Below, piece by piece: positions 1-7,010 of a stretch of DNA of 31,040 bases. The stretch spans positions 1 through 31,040 of the forward strand of contig PKRI01000025.1 in assembly GCA_017577485.1 (NCBI GenBank), given 5' to 3'. Each line of letters starts with the position of its first letter. Position 1 is the stretch's first letter. The notes below the pieces were generated by a model. The model was not told the DNA's origin. It did no database searches and saw only the letters and a list, made by a program, of their open reading frames with translations. The translations under genes were made by a program, and so were the position numbers. This DNA is from Bacillota bacterium. GTDB taxonomy: Bacteria > Bacillota > Sulfobacillia > Thermaerobacterales > RSA17.

Positions 1-736
1 GGCCAACGTCTTCCTGGCGCCGATCCCCGGCCTGGTCATCGCCATCCCGAGGCAGGTGCCGGTGCCCCAGCCGCCGGGCGTGCCCGAGGGTTTCCCGTCG
101 TGCGTCAGCGCGCCGTTCGGGGAACGCCTCGACCTAGGCGACGACGACAGCGTCTTCGTGCCGTTCCCACCCGGCCTGGACTTCCGCCTCTTCGGCCGCC
201 CCGCCGGCGACGGCGTGTTCGTCAACGCGAACGGAAACCTGACCTTCGGGGCCGGCGACCCGGCCTTCATCCCCACCACCGACGCGTTCCTGGAGGGACC
301 GCCGCGCATCGCCGGGCTCTGGTCGGACCTGCTGCCGGTACCCGACGTGACGCCCGGCGGCGTGTTCGTCCGCACTGTGGAGGACGAGGCGTTGGGCGGG
401 CCGAGGCTGGTGATCACCTGGGATCGGGTGCCGTATTTTTTCGCACAGGACGTGCCCCAGACGTTCCAGATCAGCCTGAACCCCGACGACACCATCAGCA
501 TCTGCTACTTCCAGGTGGACCCGGTGGCCGCCGAGGGTCAGCGGATCCTGGTGGGTGTGGCCGGCGGGTCAGCCGACCCGCGGGGCAACGCCTTCCTGTT
601 CGACGGCGACGCCAACCCGCGGCGGCTGGGGCCCAACGACGAGCCCACGCCGCCCGACGGCCTGACGGGCCGATCGCTGCTCTACGTGTTCGATGAAGAC
701 CTGGGCAACTACCGGATGATCTTCAGCAGCCCGTGA
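1..736 (+). CDS. Secreted NIDO-like beta-sandwich protein, C-terminal part (partial at left edge)
   Basis: The reading frame is open from base 2 to a TGA at 734-736, so the gene begins upstream of the window; a GTG at 56 is not needed as a start. About 244 residues are visible. The segment around GVFVNANGNLTFG, PRIAGLWSDL, RLVITWDRVPYF and TFQISLNPDDTI alternates hydrophobic strands with Gly/Asp turns. The order (asparagine-glycine 'NGN' strand, then IAGLWSDL, then a W-containing strand) resembles extracellular NIDO-type domains. This is a resemblance only; no catalytic motif is visible. There is a lone Cys near the new N-terminus (PSC) and another in SICYF. It is probably exported or surface-located, but the signal peptide would be outside the window. 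It converges on the minus-strand operon ending at 824, with a hairpin between them. Confidence 0.6.
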   Translation, partial: ANVFLAPIPGLVIAIPRQVPVPQPPGVPEGFPSCVSAPFGERLDLGDDDSVFVPFPPGLDFRLFGRPAGDGVFVNANGNLTFGAGDPAFIPTTDAFLEGPPRIAGLWSDLLPVPDVTPGGVFVRTVEDEALGGPRLVITWDRVPYFFAQDVPQTFQISLNPDDTISICYFQVDPVAAEGQRILVGVAGGSADPRGNAFLFDGDANPRRLGPNDEPTPPDGLTGRSLLYVFDEDLGNYRMIFSSP

Positions 737-780
737 GAAGCCTCAGCCGCCCCTGAGGCCGCAGTCCCCGGCAGGCGCGC

Positions 781-815
781 GGGCCGCCCGCGGCGCACGA
801 AACCGTGGGCGGCCC
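781..815. terminator. Long hairpin between convergent genes
   Basis: A 13-bp stem (781-793 with 803-815; one G-T pair) surrounds a 9-nt loop. Its core is GGGCCGCCC paired with GGGCGGCCC. It lies between the plus-strand gene ending at 736 and the minus-strand operon ending at 824, so it can serve as a bidirectional terminator. No clear U-run follows on either strand, so termination may be inefficient or factor-assisted. Confidence 0.6.
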
Positions 816-823
816 ATCATCCC

Positions 824-1369
824 TCAGCGCGCCGGAGCCGCCGACTGCTTGCCCCGCTTGTCGCCGCCGGCGGCTTCCCCCGCTTCCAGGCAGCGCAGCA
901 GCCGCTCCGCCAGGGGCAGATCCAGGTCTTCGGTGGCCGTGAAAGTCTCAACCATGGCGTCCAGGACGGCCGGTCCCGAAAGCATGTTGCCGGCGGCGGC
1001 GAAGTTGGGTCCCACTCGGTGACCCCGCCAGGTGTCGCAGTTCTCGCCGGTGTGGGCGGCGCTGCGGCCGGCGGCGTCCACCACCACCAGTTGACGCAGG
1101 TCGGGTCGGGGGTCCCGGGCCAGCGAGGCGGCCAGGGCCTCCGGAGCCGGCAGTCCCGCCGCCAGCGCTTCCATCATCCACAACCCGTGATACGGGTTCA
1201 CGAAGGCCTGGGTGGAAACGGCACCGACCCCGGCCCGGGCCCTGGGGGCCAGGGCTCCCACGGCCAGGAACCGGGTGGCCACCGCCACCCCCAACTGCCC
1301 CGTGCGGCTGCAGCGGCCGCAGATGCTGAAGGTGGCCAGGCGCGGCGTCTCCATCTCACGCATGCCCAT
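824..1369 (-). CDS. DUF1028 (Ntn-hydrolase-like) protein, C-terminally truncated
   Basis: 181 residues. The start ATG overlaps the stop of the dppC-like gene (TGATG), so the genes are translationally coupled; ATG codons at 1363 and 1354 are alternatives. The N-terminus (ATFSICG, LGVAVATRFLAVGAL, RAGVGAVSTQ) matches DUF1028, a family placed with N-terminal-nucleophile hydrolases. The Thr of 'ATFS' (residue 13) is where the nucleophile would be; that role is inferred. It aligns along its length with the 293-residue DUF1028 protein at 26047-26928 but stops just after the shared GGD-[KR]-RG-[KR]-QSAA motif. It therefore lacks the following strand (LLVV in the paralog) and the whole C-terminal helical, peptidoglycan-binding-like region. 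The downstream bases show no frameshifted remnant. It is last in the GntR/SBP/permease operon, as its paralog is last in the second operon. Substrate unknown. Confidence 0.85.
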   Translation of the reverse strand: MGMREMETPRLATFSICGRCSRTGQLGVAVATRFLAVGALAPRARAGVGAVSTQAFVNPYHGLWMMEALAAGLPAPEALAASLARDPRPDLRQLVVVDAAGRSAAHTGENCDTWRGHRVGPNFAAAGNMLSGPAVLDAMVETFTATEDLDLPLAERLLRCLEAGEAAGGDKRGKQSAAPAR

Positions 1370-2280
1370 CACCCCCGCCCGCGCAGGCGCGGGTCGAACG
1401 CGTCCCGCAGCCCGTCGCCCAGCACGTTGAAGGCCAGCACCGCCAGGAAGATGGCAGCGCCTGGAGCGTAAGCCAGCCAGGGCGCCACGCCCAGGAAGGT
1501 CTGGGCGTGGCGCAGCATCGATCCCCACGAGGGCGCCGGCGGCTGCGTGCCCAGTCCCAGGTAACTGAGTCCCGCCTCGGTGATGATGGCCGTGGCCGCC
1601 GACAGCGAAGCCTGAACCAGGATAGGCGCCAGGCTGTTGGGCAGGATGTGCAGGAACATGACCCGGGCATCGGAAGCGCCCAGGGCCCGGGCCGCCTGCA
1701 CGTACTCCTGCTCCCGCTGGGCCAGCACCTGCGCGCGCACCAGGCGTATGAAGCCAGGGATGAAGCCGATGCCGATGGCGATGGTGGCGTTGGTCAGGCC
1801 GGGCCCCAGCGTGGCGGCGATGGCCAGGGCCAGCAGCAGGAAGGGAAAGGCCTGCACGGCGTCGACCACCCGCATGATCAGAACCTCGTCCCAGAACCCG
1901 CGGTAGTACCCGGCGAACAGGCCGATGGGCACCCCCACGGCCATCGCCAGGCCCACGGACACGCCGGCGGCCTGGAAGGAGGCCCGGGCGCCGTGGATGA
2001 CACGGCTCAGGACGTCGCGGCCCAGGTCGTCGGTCCCCAGCGGGTGGCCCGGGCCGGGCGGCTGCAGGGCGGCGCTGTAGTCCGGCTCCAGGGGGTCGTA
2101 AGGCGCGACGACGTCGGCGAACACCGCCGCGGCCAGCAGGAGCAAGGTGACAAGCGCGCCGGCCACGGCCAGGCGGTTGCGGGCAAAGCGCCGCCAGGCC
2201 GCGGATCCGGCCCGTTCCTGCCGTGCCGGCCCTTGCTGGGCCGGTTGGGGCTCAGTTGCCTGGGGTTCCACCAGGGCCAT
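1369..2280 (-). CDS. DppC/OppC-type peptide ABC transporter permease
   Basis: 303 residues. Inner-membrane permease of an oligopeptide/dipeptide-type (PepT family) ABC importer. After a basic/Gln-rich cytoplasmic N-terminus there is one TM helix (about residues 40-60), then the OppC motifs DPLEPDY, HPLGTDDLGRDVLSRVIHGARAS and further TM helices. The cytoplasmic EAA loop reads EYVQAARALGASDARVMFLHILPN and would dock on an ATPase. The ATG at 2280 has a GGGAGGG ribosome binding site 7 bases upstream and lies 14 bases after the dppB-like stop. Its partner is the DppB-like gene at 2295-3257. No ATPase gene (DppD/DppF) is present here or in the second operon, so one must be supplied from elsewhere. 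Substrate could be peptides, nickel, or other small molecules; family membership alone does not decide. Confidence 0.93.
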   Translation of the reverse strand: MALVEPQATEPQPAQQGPARQERAGSAAWRRFARNRLAVAGALVTLLLLAAAVFADVVAPYDPLEPDYSAALQPPGPGHPLGTDDLGRDVLSRVIHGARASFQAAGVSVGLAMAVGVPIGLFAGYYRGFWDEVLIMRVVDAVQAFPFLLLALAIAATLGPGLTNATIAIGIGFIPGFIRLVRAQVLAQREQEYVQAARALGASDARVMFLHILPNSLAPILVQASLSAATAIITEAGLSYLGLGTQPPAPSWGSMLRHAQTFLGVAPWLAYAPGAAIFLAVLAFNVLGDGLRDAFDPRLRGRG

Positions 2281-2294
2281 GGGCCTGCCCTCCC

Positions 2295-3257
2295 TTACCC
2301 GGCGCCGCGTCCCCCGTCCAACCGGATACGGGGGTCCAGCAGGGCGTACAGGATATCGACCAGGATGTTGACCAGCACTACCGACACCGCGGCCACCAGC
2401 ACCGCGCCCTGCAGCGTCACGAAGTCACGGGTCAGGATGGCGTCCAGGATCACCCGGCCGACGCCGGGGATGGCGAAAATCGTCTCGGTGATGATGAGGC
2501 CGCCCATGAGGCCCGCCACCTGCAGCCCGCTGACCGTCACCACGGGGATCAGGGCGTTGCGCAGGGCGTGGCGGTAGATGACCACGCGCTCGTTCAGGCC
2601 CTTGGCCCGGGCGGTACGGACGTAATCGGCGTGCAGGACCTCCAGCATGCTGGACCGCACCTGCCGGGTGACCACAGCGCTCTCCCGCAGGCCGGTGGTC
2701 AACACCGGCAGCAGCAGCAGCAGCAGGCTGCGCCCCGGGTCTTCCCACAGCGGCACGAAGCCGCCGGCCGGCAGCCAGCCCAGCCGCACCGAGAAATAGA
2801 GGATCAGGAGGATGCCCAGCCAGAAGTTGGGCACCGACAGCCCCGTCAGGGCGAACAGGGTGCCGAGGTAGTCCGGCAGGCTGGCCCGGCGCACGGCGGA
2901 TACCACACCCACCGGCACCGCCACCAGCACGGCCACCAGGAAGGCGCCGACGGTGAGGTGCACGGTGGCCGGCAGGCGGTCCATCAGGATCTTGGTCACC
3001 GGCATGTTGTTGACCAGGGAATTTCCCAGGTCGCCCCGCAGGACGTTGCCCAGCCAGGCGGCATACTGGACCGGCAGCGGGCGGTCCAGGCCCAGCCGCC
3101 GGCGCATGGCCTCGACGGCGTCGGGCGGCGCCTCGGGCCCCAGGATCACCAGAGCCGGATCACCGGGGATCAGGTGGATCAACAGGAACGACATGATCGA
3201 CACCAGCAGCAGGATGGGGATCGCCAGCAGCAAGCGCCGGATCAAGAAGCGGTGCAT
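2295..3257 (-). CDS. DppB/OppB-type peptide ABC transporter permease
   Basis: 320 residues. Begins with the family's membrane-embedded N-terminus (RFLIRRLLLAIPILLLVSIMSFLLIHLIPGDPA), then the periplasmic/extracellular GLDRPLPVQYAAWLGNVLRGDLG motif and about five more TM helices. The EAA loop is DYVRTARAKGLNERVVIYRHALRNALIP, the site for ATPase contact. It ends in the usual DILYALLDPRIR. The ATG at 3257 is preceded by a purine-rich GGTGGTGAGACGGGAAG. A 14-bp perfect hairpin lies between this gene and the upstream binding-protein gene and may set their relative expression. It is paralogous to the DppB-like gene at 24177-25121. Confidence 0.94.
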   Translation of the reverse strand: MHRFLIRRLLLAIPILLLVSIMSFLLIHLIPGDPALVILGPEAPPDAVEAMRRRLGLDRPLPVQYAAWLGNVLRGDLGNSLVNNMPVTKILMDRLPATVHLTVGAFLVAVLVAVPVGVVSAVRRASLPDYLGTLFALTGLSVPNFWLGILLILYFSVRLGWLPAGGFVPLWEDPGRSLLLLLLPVLTTGLRESAVVTRQVRSSMLEVLHADYVRTARAKGLNERVVIYRHALRNALIPVVTVSGLQVAGLMGGLIITETIFAIPGVGRVILDAILTRDFVTLQGAVLVAAVSVVLVNILVDILYALLDPRIRLDGGRGAG

Positions 3258-3340
3258 CTTCCCGTCTCACCACCTGCGTTCCAAGCCGGCCCCGCGCCTC
3301 CCGCGAGGCCCCGCGCACCACCGCCCGGGCCGGGATGGAC

Positions 3341-3375
3341 GGGGCGGGCACGGCCGGCGCCGCCGTGCCCGCCCC
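3341..3375 (-). promoter_or_regulatory. Intercistronic hairpin between binding-protein and permease genes
   Basis: Perfect 14-bp stem (3341-3354 with 3362-3375; GGGGCGGGCACGGC and its complement) with a 7-nt loop, just after the binding-protein stop at 3389. No U-run follows. In solute-importer operons such hairpins commonly protect the upstream mRNA 3' end or partly terminate, giving more binding protein than permease. The same arrangement occurs at 24086-24150 in the second operon. Confidence 0.7.
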
Positions 3376-3388
3376 GAACCCGCCGGGC

Positions 3389-5002
3389 TCACTGGGCCAG
3401 GCGCAGTTCCAGCGTGCGGATCATCCCGTCGGGCACGTGGACGAAGCCCTCGAGGTTCGACCGCATGATCCGGATGTTGGTCGGATGGTAGAGGTACACC
3501 AGGGGCACCTCGTCCAGGACGATATCCATCACCTGGCGGTACAGTTCCTTGCGCTGTTCCATGTCGTGGATGACCCGCGCCTCATCCAGCAGCCGGTCCA
3601 CTTCCGGGTTCTTGTAACCCGACCGGTTCTGGTTCCCGGTGGAGTGCAGGAACATGTAGATGTTCTGGTCCGGGTCGGGCCGGCCGCTCCAGCCCAGCAG
3701 CGCGGCCTGGTAGTTGAGGCTGTTGGGCGCGGTCTGCTCCAGCAGGGTGCCGAACTCGACCTGCTCGATCTGCACGTCGATGCCCACGTCGCCCAGCATG
3801 TCCTGGATGACCTCGGCCGACCGCTGGTAGGTGGGGTTGGGCTGGATCTTGATGGTGAACGACACCGAATCCAGCCCCGACTGGGCCAGGTACTGGCGGG
3901 CCAGTTCCACGTCGCGGGCGGGGATGCCCAGCGTCTCGTCATGGGCCGGGTAACCGGGCGGGAAGGGCGTGTTGCCCGGCACCGCCGCGTCGCCGAAAAC
4001 CACCTTCACCAGTGTCTCGCGGTCGATGGCGGCCGCGATGGCCCGGCGCACCCAGACGTTGTCCAGGGGCGGCGCGGTGACGTTGAGCCACATGGACTGC
4101 CACTCGAGGCCCGGGTTGAGGGACACCCGCAGGTTGGGGTCCGACATCAGCGCCGGCAGCTGCGGCGCCGGGACGGGCTGGTCGATGATGTGCAGCTCGC
4201 CGGCCTGGATCTGGGCCACCTTCACGTTCTCGTCGGGGAGGGCCTTGTAAATCACCCGCTCGGCGAAGGGGCCCGCCGCCCAGTAGTCGGGATTCCGCTC
4301 CAGGACGATCTCGTCGCCCTGCACCATGCTGACGAACTTGAAGGGACCGGTGCCCACCGGTTCCTGGGAGAACCGCTCACCCTTCTCCTGGACCGCCGTG
4401 GGCGACACCATCATGCCGGCCCGGTCGGCCAGGATCGACAGGAACGGGCTGAACGGGTTGGCCAGCGTGATCTGGACGGTGTACTCGTCCACCACAGTGA
4501 CGTCCTGGACCAGCGCGATCTCGCTGCGGCGCGGCGAGCCCAGGCTCTCGTCCAGCATGCGGTCGAAGTTGAACTTGACGGCCTCGGCGTTGAAGGGCGT
4601 CCCGTCGTGGAACTTCACACCCTGGCGCAGGTACAGGGTGTAGACCTTGCCGTCGTCGCTGATGTCCCACCGCTCGGCCAGGGCCGGCACGATGTTGAGG
4701 TTCTCGTCCAGGTCCACCAGCTTATCGTAGAGGCTCTGGTAGACGTGCCGGTCAACGGCTGCGCTGGACAGGTGCGGATCCAGCTGCGGCGGGAAGGCGT
4801 TGAGCCCGATGCGCAGCGTGAAGGGACCGGATTCCTGAGACGGCGCTCCACTCTCTTCCCCGCCGGTTGCCGGCGGTTCCGCGGGCCCGGCGCCCCCGCC
4901 GGACGTGCCGCCGGACCCGCCGCAGGCCGCCAGCAGCAGGGCCGCGGCGATGACCAGCGCCAGCGTCGCTGATCCGAATTTGAATCCCCGTTTGTCGCGC
5001 AT
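3389..5002 (-). CDS. Peptide-type ABC transporter substrate-binding lipoprotein (SBP_bac_5)
   Basis: 537 residues from ATG 5002, chosen because GGGAGGGAG sits 4 bases upstream; the frame extends to a GTG at 5023 that lacks this spacing. A lipoprotein signal is clear: MRDKRGFKFG, then a hydrophobic stretch ending LLLAAC, with Cys27 as the lipidated residue. A Gly/Ser/Glu-rich linker follows. The mature part is family-5 extracellular solute-binding protein: LRIGLNAFPPQLDPHLSS, LAERWDISDDGKVYTLYLRQGVKFHDGTPFNAEAVKFNFDR, EPVGTGPFKFV, ERNPDYW, WVRRAIAAAIDRETLV. It is anchored outside the membrane and delivers ligand to the DppB/DppC-like permeases encoded next. The ligand is not predictable from sequence alone. 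It is clearly homologous to the lipoprotein at 22457-24079, but divergent enough that different ligands are likely. Confidence 0.93.
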   Translation of the reverse strand: MRDKRGFKFGSATLALVIAAALLLAACGGSGGTSGGGAGPAEPPATGGEESGAPSQESGPFTLRIGLNAFPPQLDPHLSSAAVDRHVYQSLYDKLVDLDENLNIVPALAERWDISDDGKVYTLYLRQGVKFHDGTPFNAEAVKFNFDRMLDESLGSPRRSEIALVQDVTVVDEYTVQITLANPFSPFLSILADRAGMMVSPTAVQEKGERFSQEPVGTGPFKFVSMVQGDEIVLERNPDYWAAGPFAERVIYKALPDENVKVAQIQAGELHIIDQPVPAPQLPALMSDPNLRVSLNPGLEWQSMWLNVTAPPLDNVWVRRAIAAAIDRETLVKVVFGDAAVPGNTPFPPGYPAHDETLGIPARDVELARQYLAQSGLDSVSFTIKIQPNPTYQRSAEVIQDMLGDVGIDVQIEQVEFGTLLEQTAPNSLNYQAALLGWSGRPDPDQNIYMFLHSTGNQNRSGYKNPEVDRLLDEARVIHDMEQRKELYRQVMDIVLDEVPLVYLYHPTNIRIMRSNLEGFVHVPDGMIRTLELRLAQ

Positions 5003-5124
5003 CCATCTCCCTCCCACAGGCACCGCCCGGGTACGGCCGGCCTCAGCACCGCCCGCCGCAGCACGTCCTGCCGCAGCACGGCCCGCCTCGGCTCGGCTCC
5101 CTGGCGGCGCCCGGATATAACCGC

Positions 5125-5142
5125 CCCCTGCGCGCGCAGGGG
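5125..5142 (-). promoter_or_regulatory. Hairpin after the GntR-family gene
   Basis: CCCCTGC and GCAGGGG flank a GCGC loop just downstream of the regulator stop (5150), extended past a bulged C by a further GC pair. No U-run follows; the next bases are GCGGTTATATCC. It may partly terminate or cap the regulator message before the binding-protein gene, which starts 120 bases further on. The remaining spacer up to 5002 holds two copies of GCCGCAGCACG and nothing else I recognise. Confidence 0.45.
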
Positions 5143-5149
5143 CGTAAAC

Positions 5150-5860
5150 TCAAGACCCGGCGCTCTCGGCGCGGTTCACGGCTCCCCACTTGAAGAGGTC
5201 GGTCATGCCGCGCTCGACCTGGTCCAGGTGCGCCGCCATGGCCGCCCGGGCCCCGTCGGGGTCACGGGCCTCGACGGCGGCTGCAATGCGTTCGTGCTCC
5301 TGATGGGTTCGCCGCAGGGCCGACGGGTTGACCTGGTAGAGGATGCTGCGCCGCACGCTCTGCAGCACCACCAGGCAGCGGCGCACGATGTCGACGTAGA
5401 GCCCGTTGCCGCTGGCGCGGGCCAGGGCCAGGTGGAACCCGGTGTCGATGCGCAGCCCGGCCTGGGGCTCCAGGACGGCCTGCGCCATCTCGGCTGCGGC
5501 GGCTTTCAGCGCCTCGAGGTGATCGGCCGTGGCGTTGAGCGCGGCCAGTTCCGCCACCCGGACCTCGACGGTGCGCCGGACCTCAAGCAGCTGGCGGATG
5601 GAGTCGAGGCGCTGGCGGGTGTCGACGGCCAGCAGCCAGTCCACTGCCACGTCAGGGGCATCGGTGAGGTAGGATCCGGAGCCGGCCCGCACTTCGATCA
5701 TTCCGGCCAGTTCCATGGCCTTGAAGGCCTCGCGCACGGCGTTGCGGCCCACGGCCAGGTGCTCGGCGATCTCGCGTTCCGAGGGCAGGCGGTCGCCCGG
5801 CGCCAGCTCGCCGGTGTCGCGCAGGCGCCGCAAGTACTCGATGACGCGGATGGGAACCAT
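5150..5860 (-). CDS. FadR/FCD-type GntR-family transcriptional regulator
   Basis: 236 residues. Residues 1-65 are a winged helix-turn-helix of the GntR family (LAPGDRLPSEREIAEHLAVGRNAVREAFKAMELAGMIEVRAGSGSYL). Residues about 85-220 form the all-helical FCD ligand domain. Its usual metal ligands are visible: Asp139 and His143 (DTGFHLA), His189 (EHERI) and His211 (AHLDQVE). FCD regulators typically sense small carboxylates or related metabolites. It is the first gene of the transporter/DUF1028 operon and follows a strong promoter that overlaps two inverted repeats, one with the FCD-type core TGGT-N3-ACCA. Autorepression with relief by the imported compound or a derivative is the simplest model (inference). 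No strong Shine-Dalgarno sequence precedes ATG 5860. Confidence 0.92.
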   Translation of the reverse strand: MVPIRVIEYLRRLRDTGELAPGDRLPSEREIAEHLAVGRNAVREAFKAMELAGMIEVRAGSGSYLTDAPDVAVDWLLAVDTRQRLDSIRQLLEVRRTVEVRVAELAALNATADHLEALKAAAAEMAQAVLEPQAGLRIDTGFHLALARASGNGLYVDIVRRCLVVLQSVRRSILYQVNPSALRRTHQEHERIAAAVEARDPDGARAAMAAHLDQVERGMTDLFKWGAVNRAESAGS

Positions 5861-5925
5861 GTCGCGCCGGAATAACGACAGGGCCGCCGCCCCCTGACCC
5901 GCTCCGACCGGCCGGCAGCGCCAAA

Positions 5926-5940
5926 ACTGGTCCTACCAGT
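5926..5940. promoter_or_regulatory. Palindromic GntR/FCD operator
   Basis: ACTGGT-CCT-ACCAGT is a perfect 6-3-6 palindrome containing TGGT-N3-ACCA, the core recognised by FadR-subfamily (FCD) GntR regulators. It lies about 30-40 bases downstream of the predicted transcription start of the operon and 66 bases upstream of the regulator ATG. The encoded regulator is the obvious candidate ligand. Confidence 0.75.
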
Positions 5941-5962
5941 ATGGCCAGTATGGCCGGTCCCT

Positions 5963-5976
5963 GTGGTTTCCACCAC
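5963..5976. promoter_or_regulatory. Second inverted repeat overlapping the -10 box
   Basis: GTGGT-TTCC-ACCAC is a perfect 5-4-5 inverted repeat whose edge lies inside the -10 hexamer. The half-sites equal those of the 5926-5940 palindrome (TGGT/ACCA) but the spacer is 4 rather than 3, so it may be a weaker site for the same regulator. Confidence 0.5.
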
Positions 5977-6004
5977 TATAGGAAGCGGCGGCGGTATCTG
6001 TCAA
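5975..6004 (-). promoter_or_regulatory. Sigma-70-type promoter of the GntR/ABC/DUF1028 operon
   Basis: On the minus strand, TTGACA (6004-5999) and TATAGT (5980-5975) are separated by 18 bases, a near-consensus vegetative promoter. The start should fall near 5968, inside or next to the inverted repeats at 5963-5976 and 5926-5940. Confidence 0.75.
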
Positions 6005-6320
6005 CGGGCTCCTTTCAGCCGCGCGCCCGCGACGGTTGGCCGCCGGCTCCCGCTCCACCGCCGGCCGGCCCCGCGCGTTCGACGGCGGGCCGGCCTCGCA
6101 CGTTCGACGGTCGGCCGACCGATGGACGACTCGGGTCAATGCCCGGCATCCCTCGGGTCAAGACGGCATTCCCTCCATCCCCGTTGCCGCCCAAATGAAG
6201 CCTGGGCCGGATAGACCCTGTTGCGGCGGGGGTCCTAGGCTCATAGAAGGCGGGAACTGTCGAGGGCCTCCGCAGCCGGCCCCGACGGGTCCGAATCCAT
6301 CCATGGGGGGGCGTCATTCC
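6005..6320. other. Intergenic region between divergent operons
   Basis: It lies between the minus-strand promoter and the oxidase operon. It holds an imperfect direct repeat around two copies of CGTTCGACGG (near 6076 and 6100), and the 10-mer CTCGGGTCAA twice (6130-6139 and 6152-6161), 22 bp apart or about two helical turns. No convincing -35/-10 pair for the oxidase genes was found; TTGCGG (near 6221) with ATAGAA (near 6243) is a weak candidate. Confidence 0.35.
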
Positions 6321-6530
6321 GTGTCAGAGCAACCGCTTACGCGCCCGCGCGCTGGGGGGGCCCCGGCGGCGGTCGCTGACGGGGCGGCCAAACCCGAGGC
6401 GGCGCGCGCCGTCCAGGTCGCTGCGGACGCTGAAACCCCGCGTGGAGCCCTGGTGATCAGCCTCAGCTACTGCATCCTGCTGGGCCTGCTCTGGGGCTTC
6501 ATGTACATGCAGACCGTGAGAGCGGGGTGA
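6321..6530 (+). CDS. Cytochrome c oxidase subunit IIa (CoxIIa), ba3 type
   Basis: About 69 residues from GTG 6321, which has a G-rich stretch 8 bases upstream; ATG 6303 in the same frame is an alternative. The first 40 residues are polar and Ala-rich. The C-terminal part is TPRGALVISLSYCILLGLLW followed by GFMYMQTVRAG: one TM helix ending in R-A-G. This is the pattern of the small subunit IIa of Thermus-type ba3 oxidase (KPKGALAV...FFARG from memory). Subunit IIa packs in the membrane next to subunits I and II. The N-terminal extension is longer than in Thermus. It is the first gene of the oxidase operon, and the next gene begins 6 bases after its stop. Confidence 0.8.
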   Translation: MSEQPLTRPRAGGAPAAVADGAAKPEAARAVQVAADAETPRGALVISLSYCILLGLLWGFMYMQTVRAG

Positions 6531-6536
6531 CGGCAG

Positions 6537-7010
6537 GTGCACATCCACGCCTACGAACGGTTCTGGATCGTCTTGATGACCGTGGTCCTGGCGGTGTTCC
6601 TGGGCGCCGTGGTCTACGCGGCGTACGGCATGGGCATCCAGGTGCCCACCGACGCCGGCCAGGTCAGCCCCGACCAGCTGGCCTCGGCCCCGCCGTTCAA
6701 TGAGCCCGGCGTGAAGGACCTGGGCGGCGGGTTCTACCAGGTGGTCATGCTGGCCAGCGCCTTCCAGTTCGAGCCCGGCGAGATCACGGTGCCCGCCGGT
6801 TCGGACGTGGAGTTCGTGCTGACCAGCCGCGACGTGATCCACGGCTTCCGCGTCCCCGGGACGACCATCAACGCCATGGTGATGCCCGGCCAGGTGACCC
6901 GCATCCTCTACCGCTTCGACGAACCCGGCGAGTACACGTTCATGTGCCATGAGTACTGCGGCACCGGGCATCACGTCATGTCCGGACGAATCGTGGTGAC
7001 GGCCCAATGA
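6537..7010 (+). CDS. Cytochrome c oxidase subunit II, ba3 type, CuA-binding
   Basis: 157 residues from GTG 6537, preceded by GGGGTGA overlapping the end of the CoxIIa gene. A single N-terminal TM helix (about residues 9-31) is followed by an extracytoplasmic cupredoxin domain. The binuclear CuA site is complete: His102 (VIHGF), Cys137, Glu139, Cys141, His145 and Met148 in MCHEYCGTGHHVM. It receives electrons from a cytochrome c or blue-copper donor and passes them to heme b in subunit I. The short single-TM form is typical of B-type oxidases. Its stop overlaps the start of subunit I (ATGA). Confidence 0.95.
   Translation: MHIHAYERFWIVLMTVVLAVFLGAVVYAAYGMGIQVPTDAGQVSPDQLASAPPFNEPGVKDLGGGFYQVVMLASAFQFEPGEITVPAGSDVEFVLTSRDVIHGFRVPGTTINAMVMPGQVTRILYRFDEPGEYTFMCHEYCGTGHHVMSGRIVVTAQ

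Noticed and set aside
3335..4972. Long plus-strand frame antisense to the first binding lipoprotein
   Set aside because: The His/Val/Asp-rich translation is typical of an antisense shadow; the minus strand has a lipobox, a ribosome binding site and family motifs.
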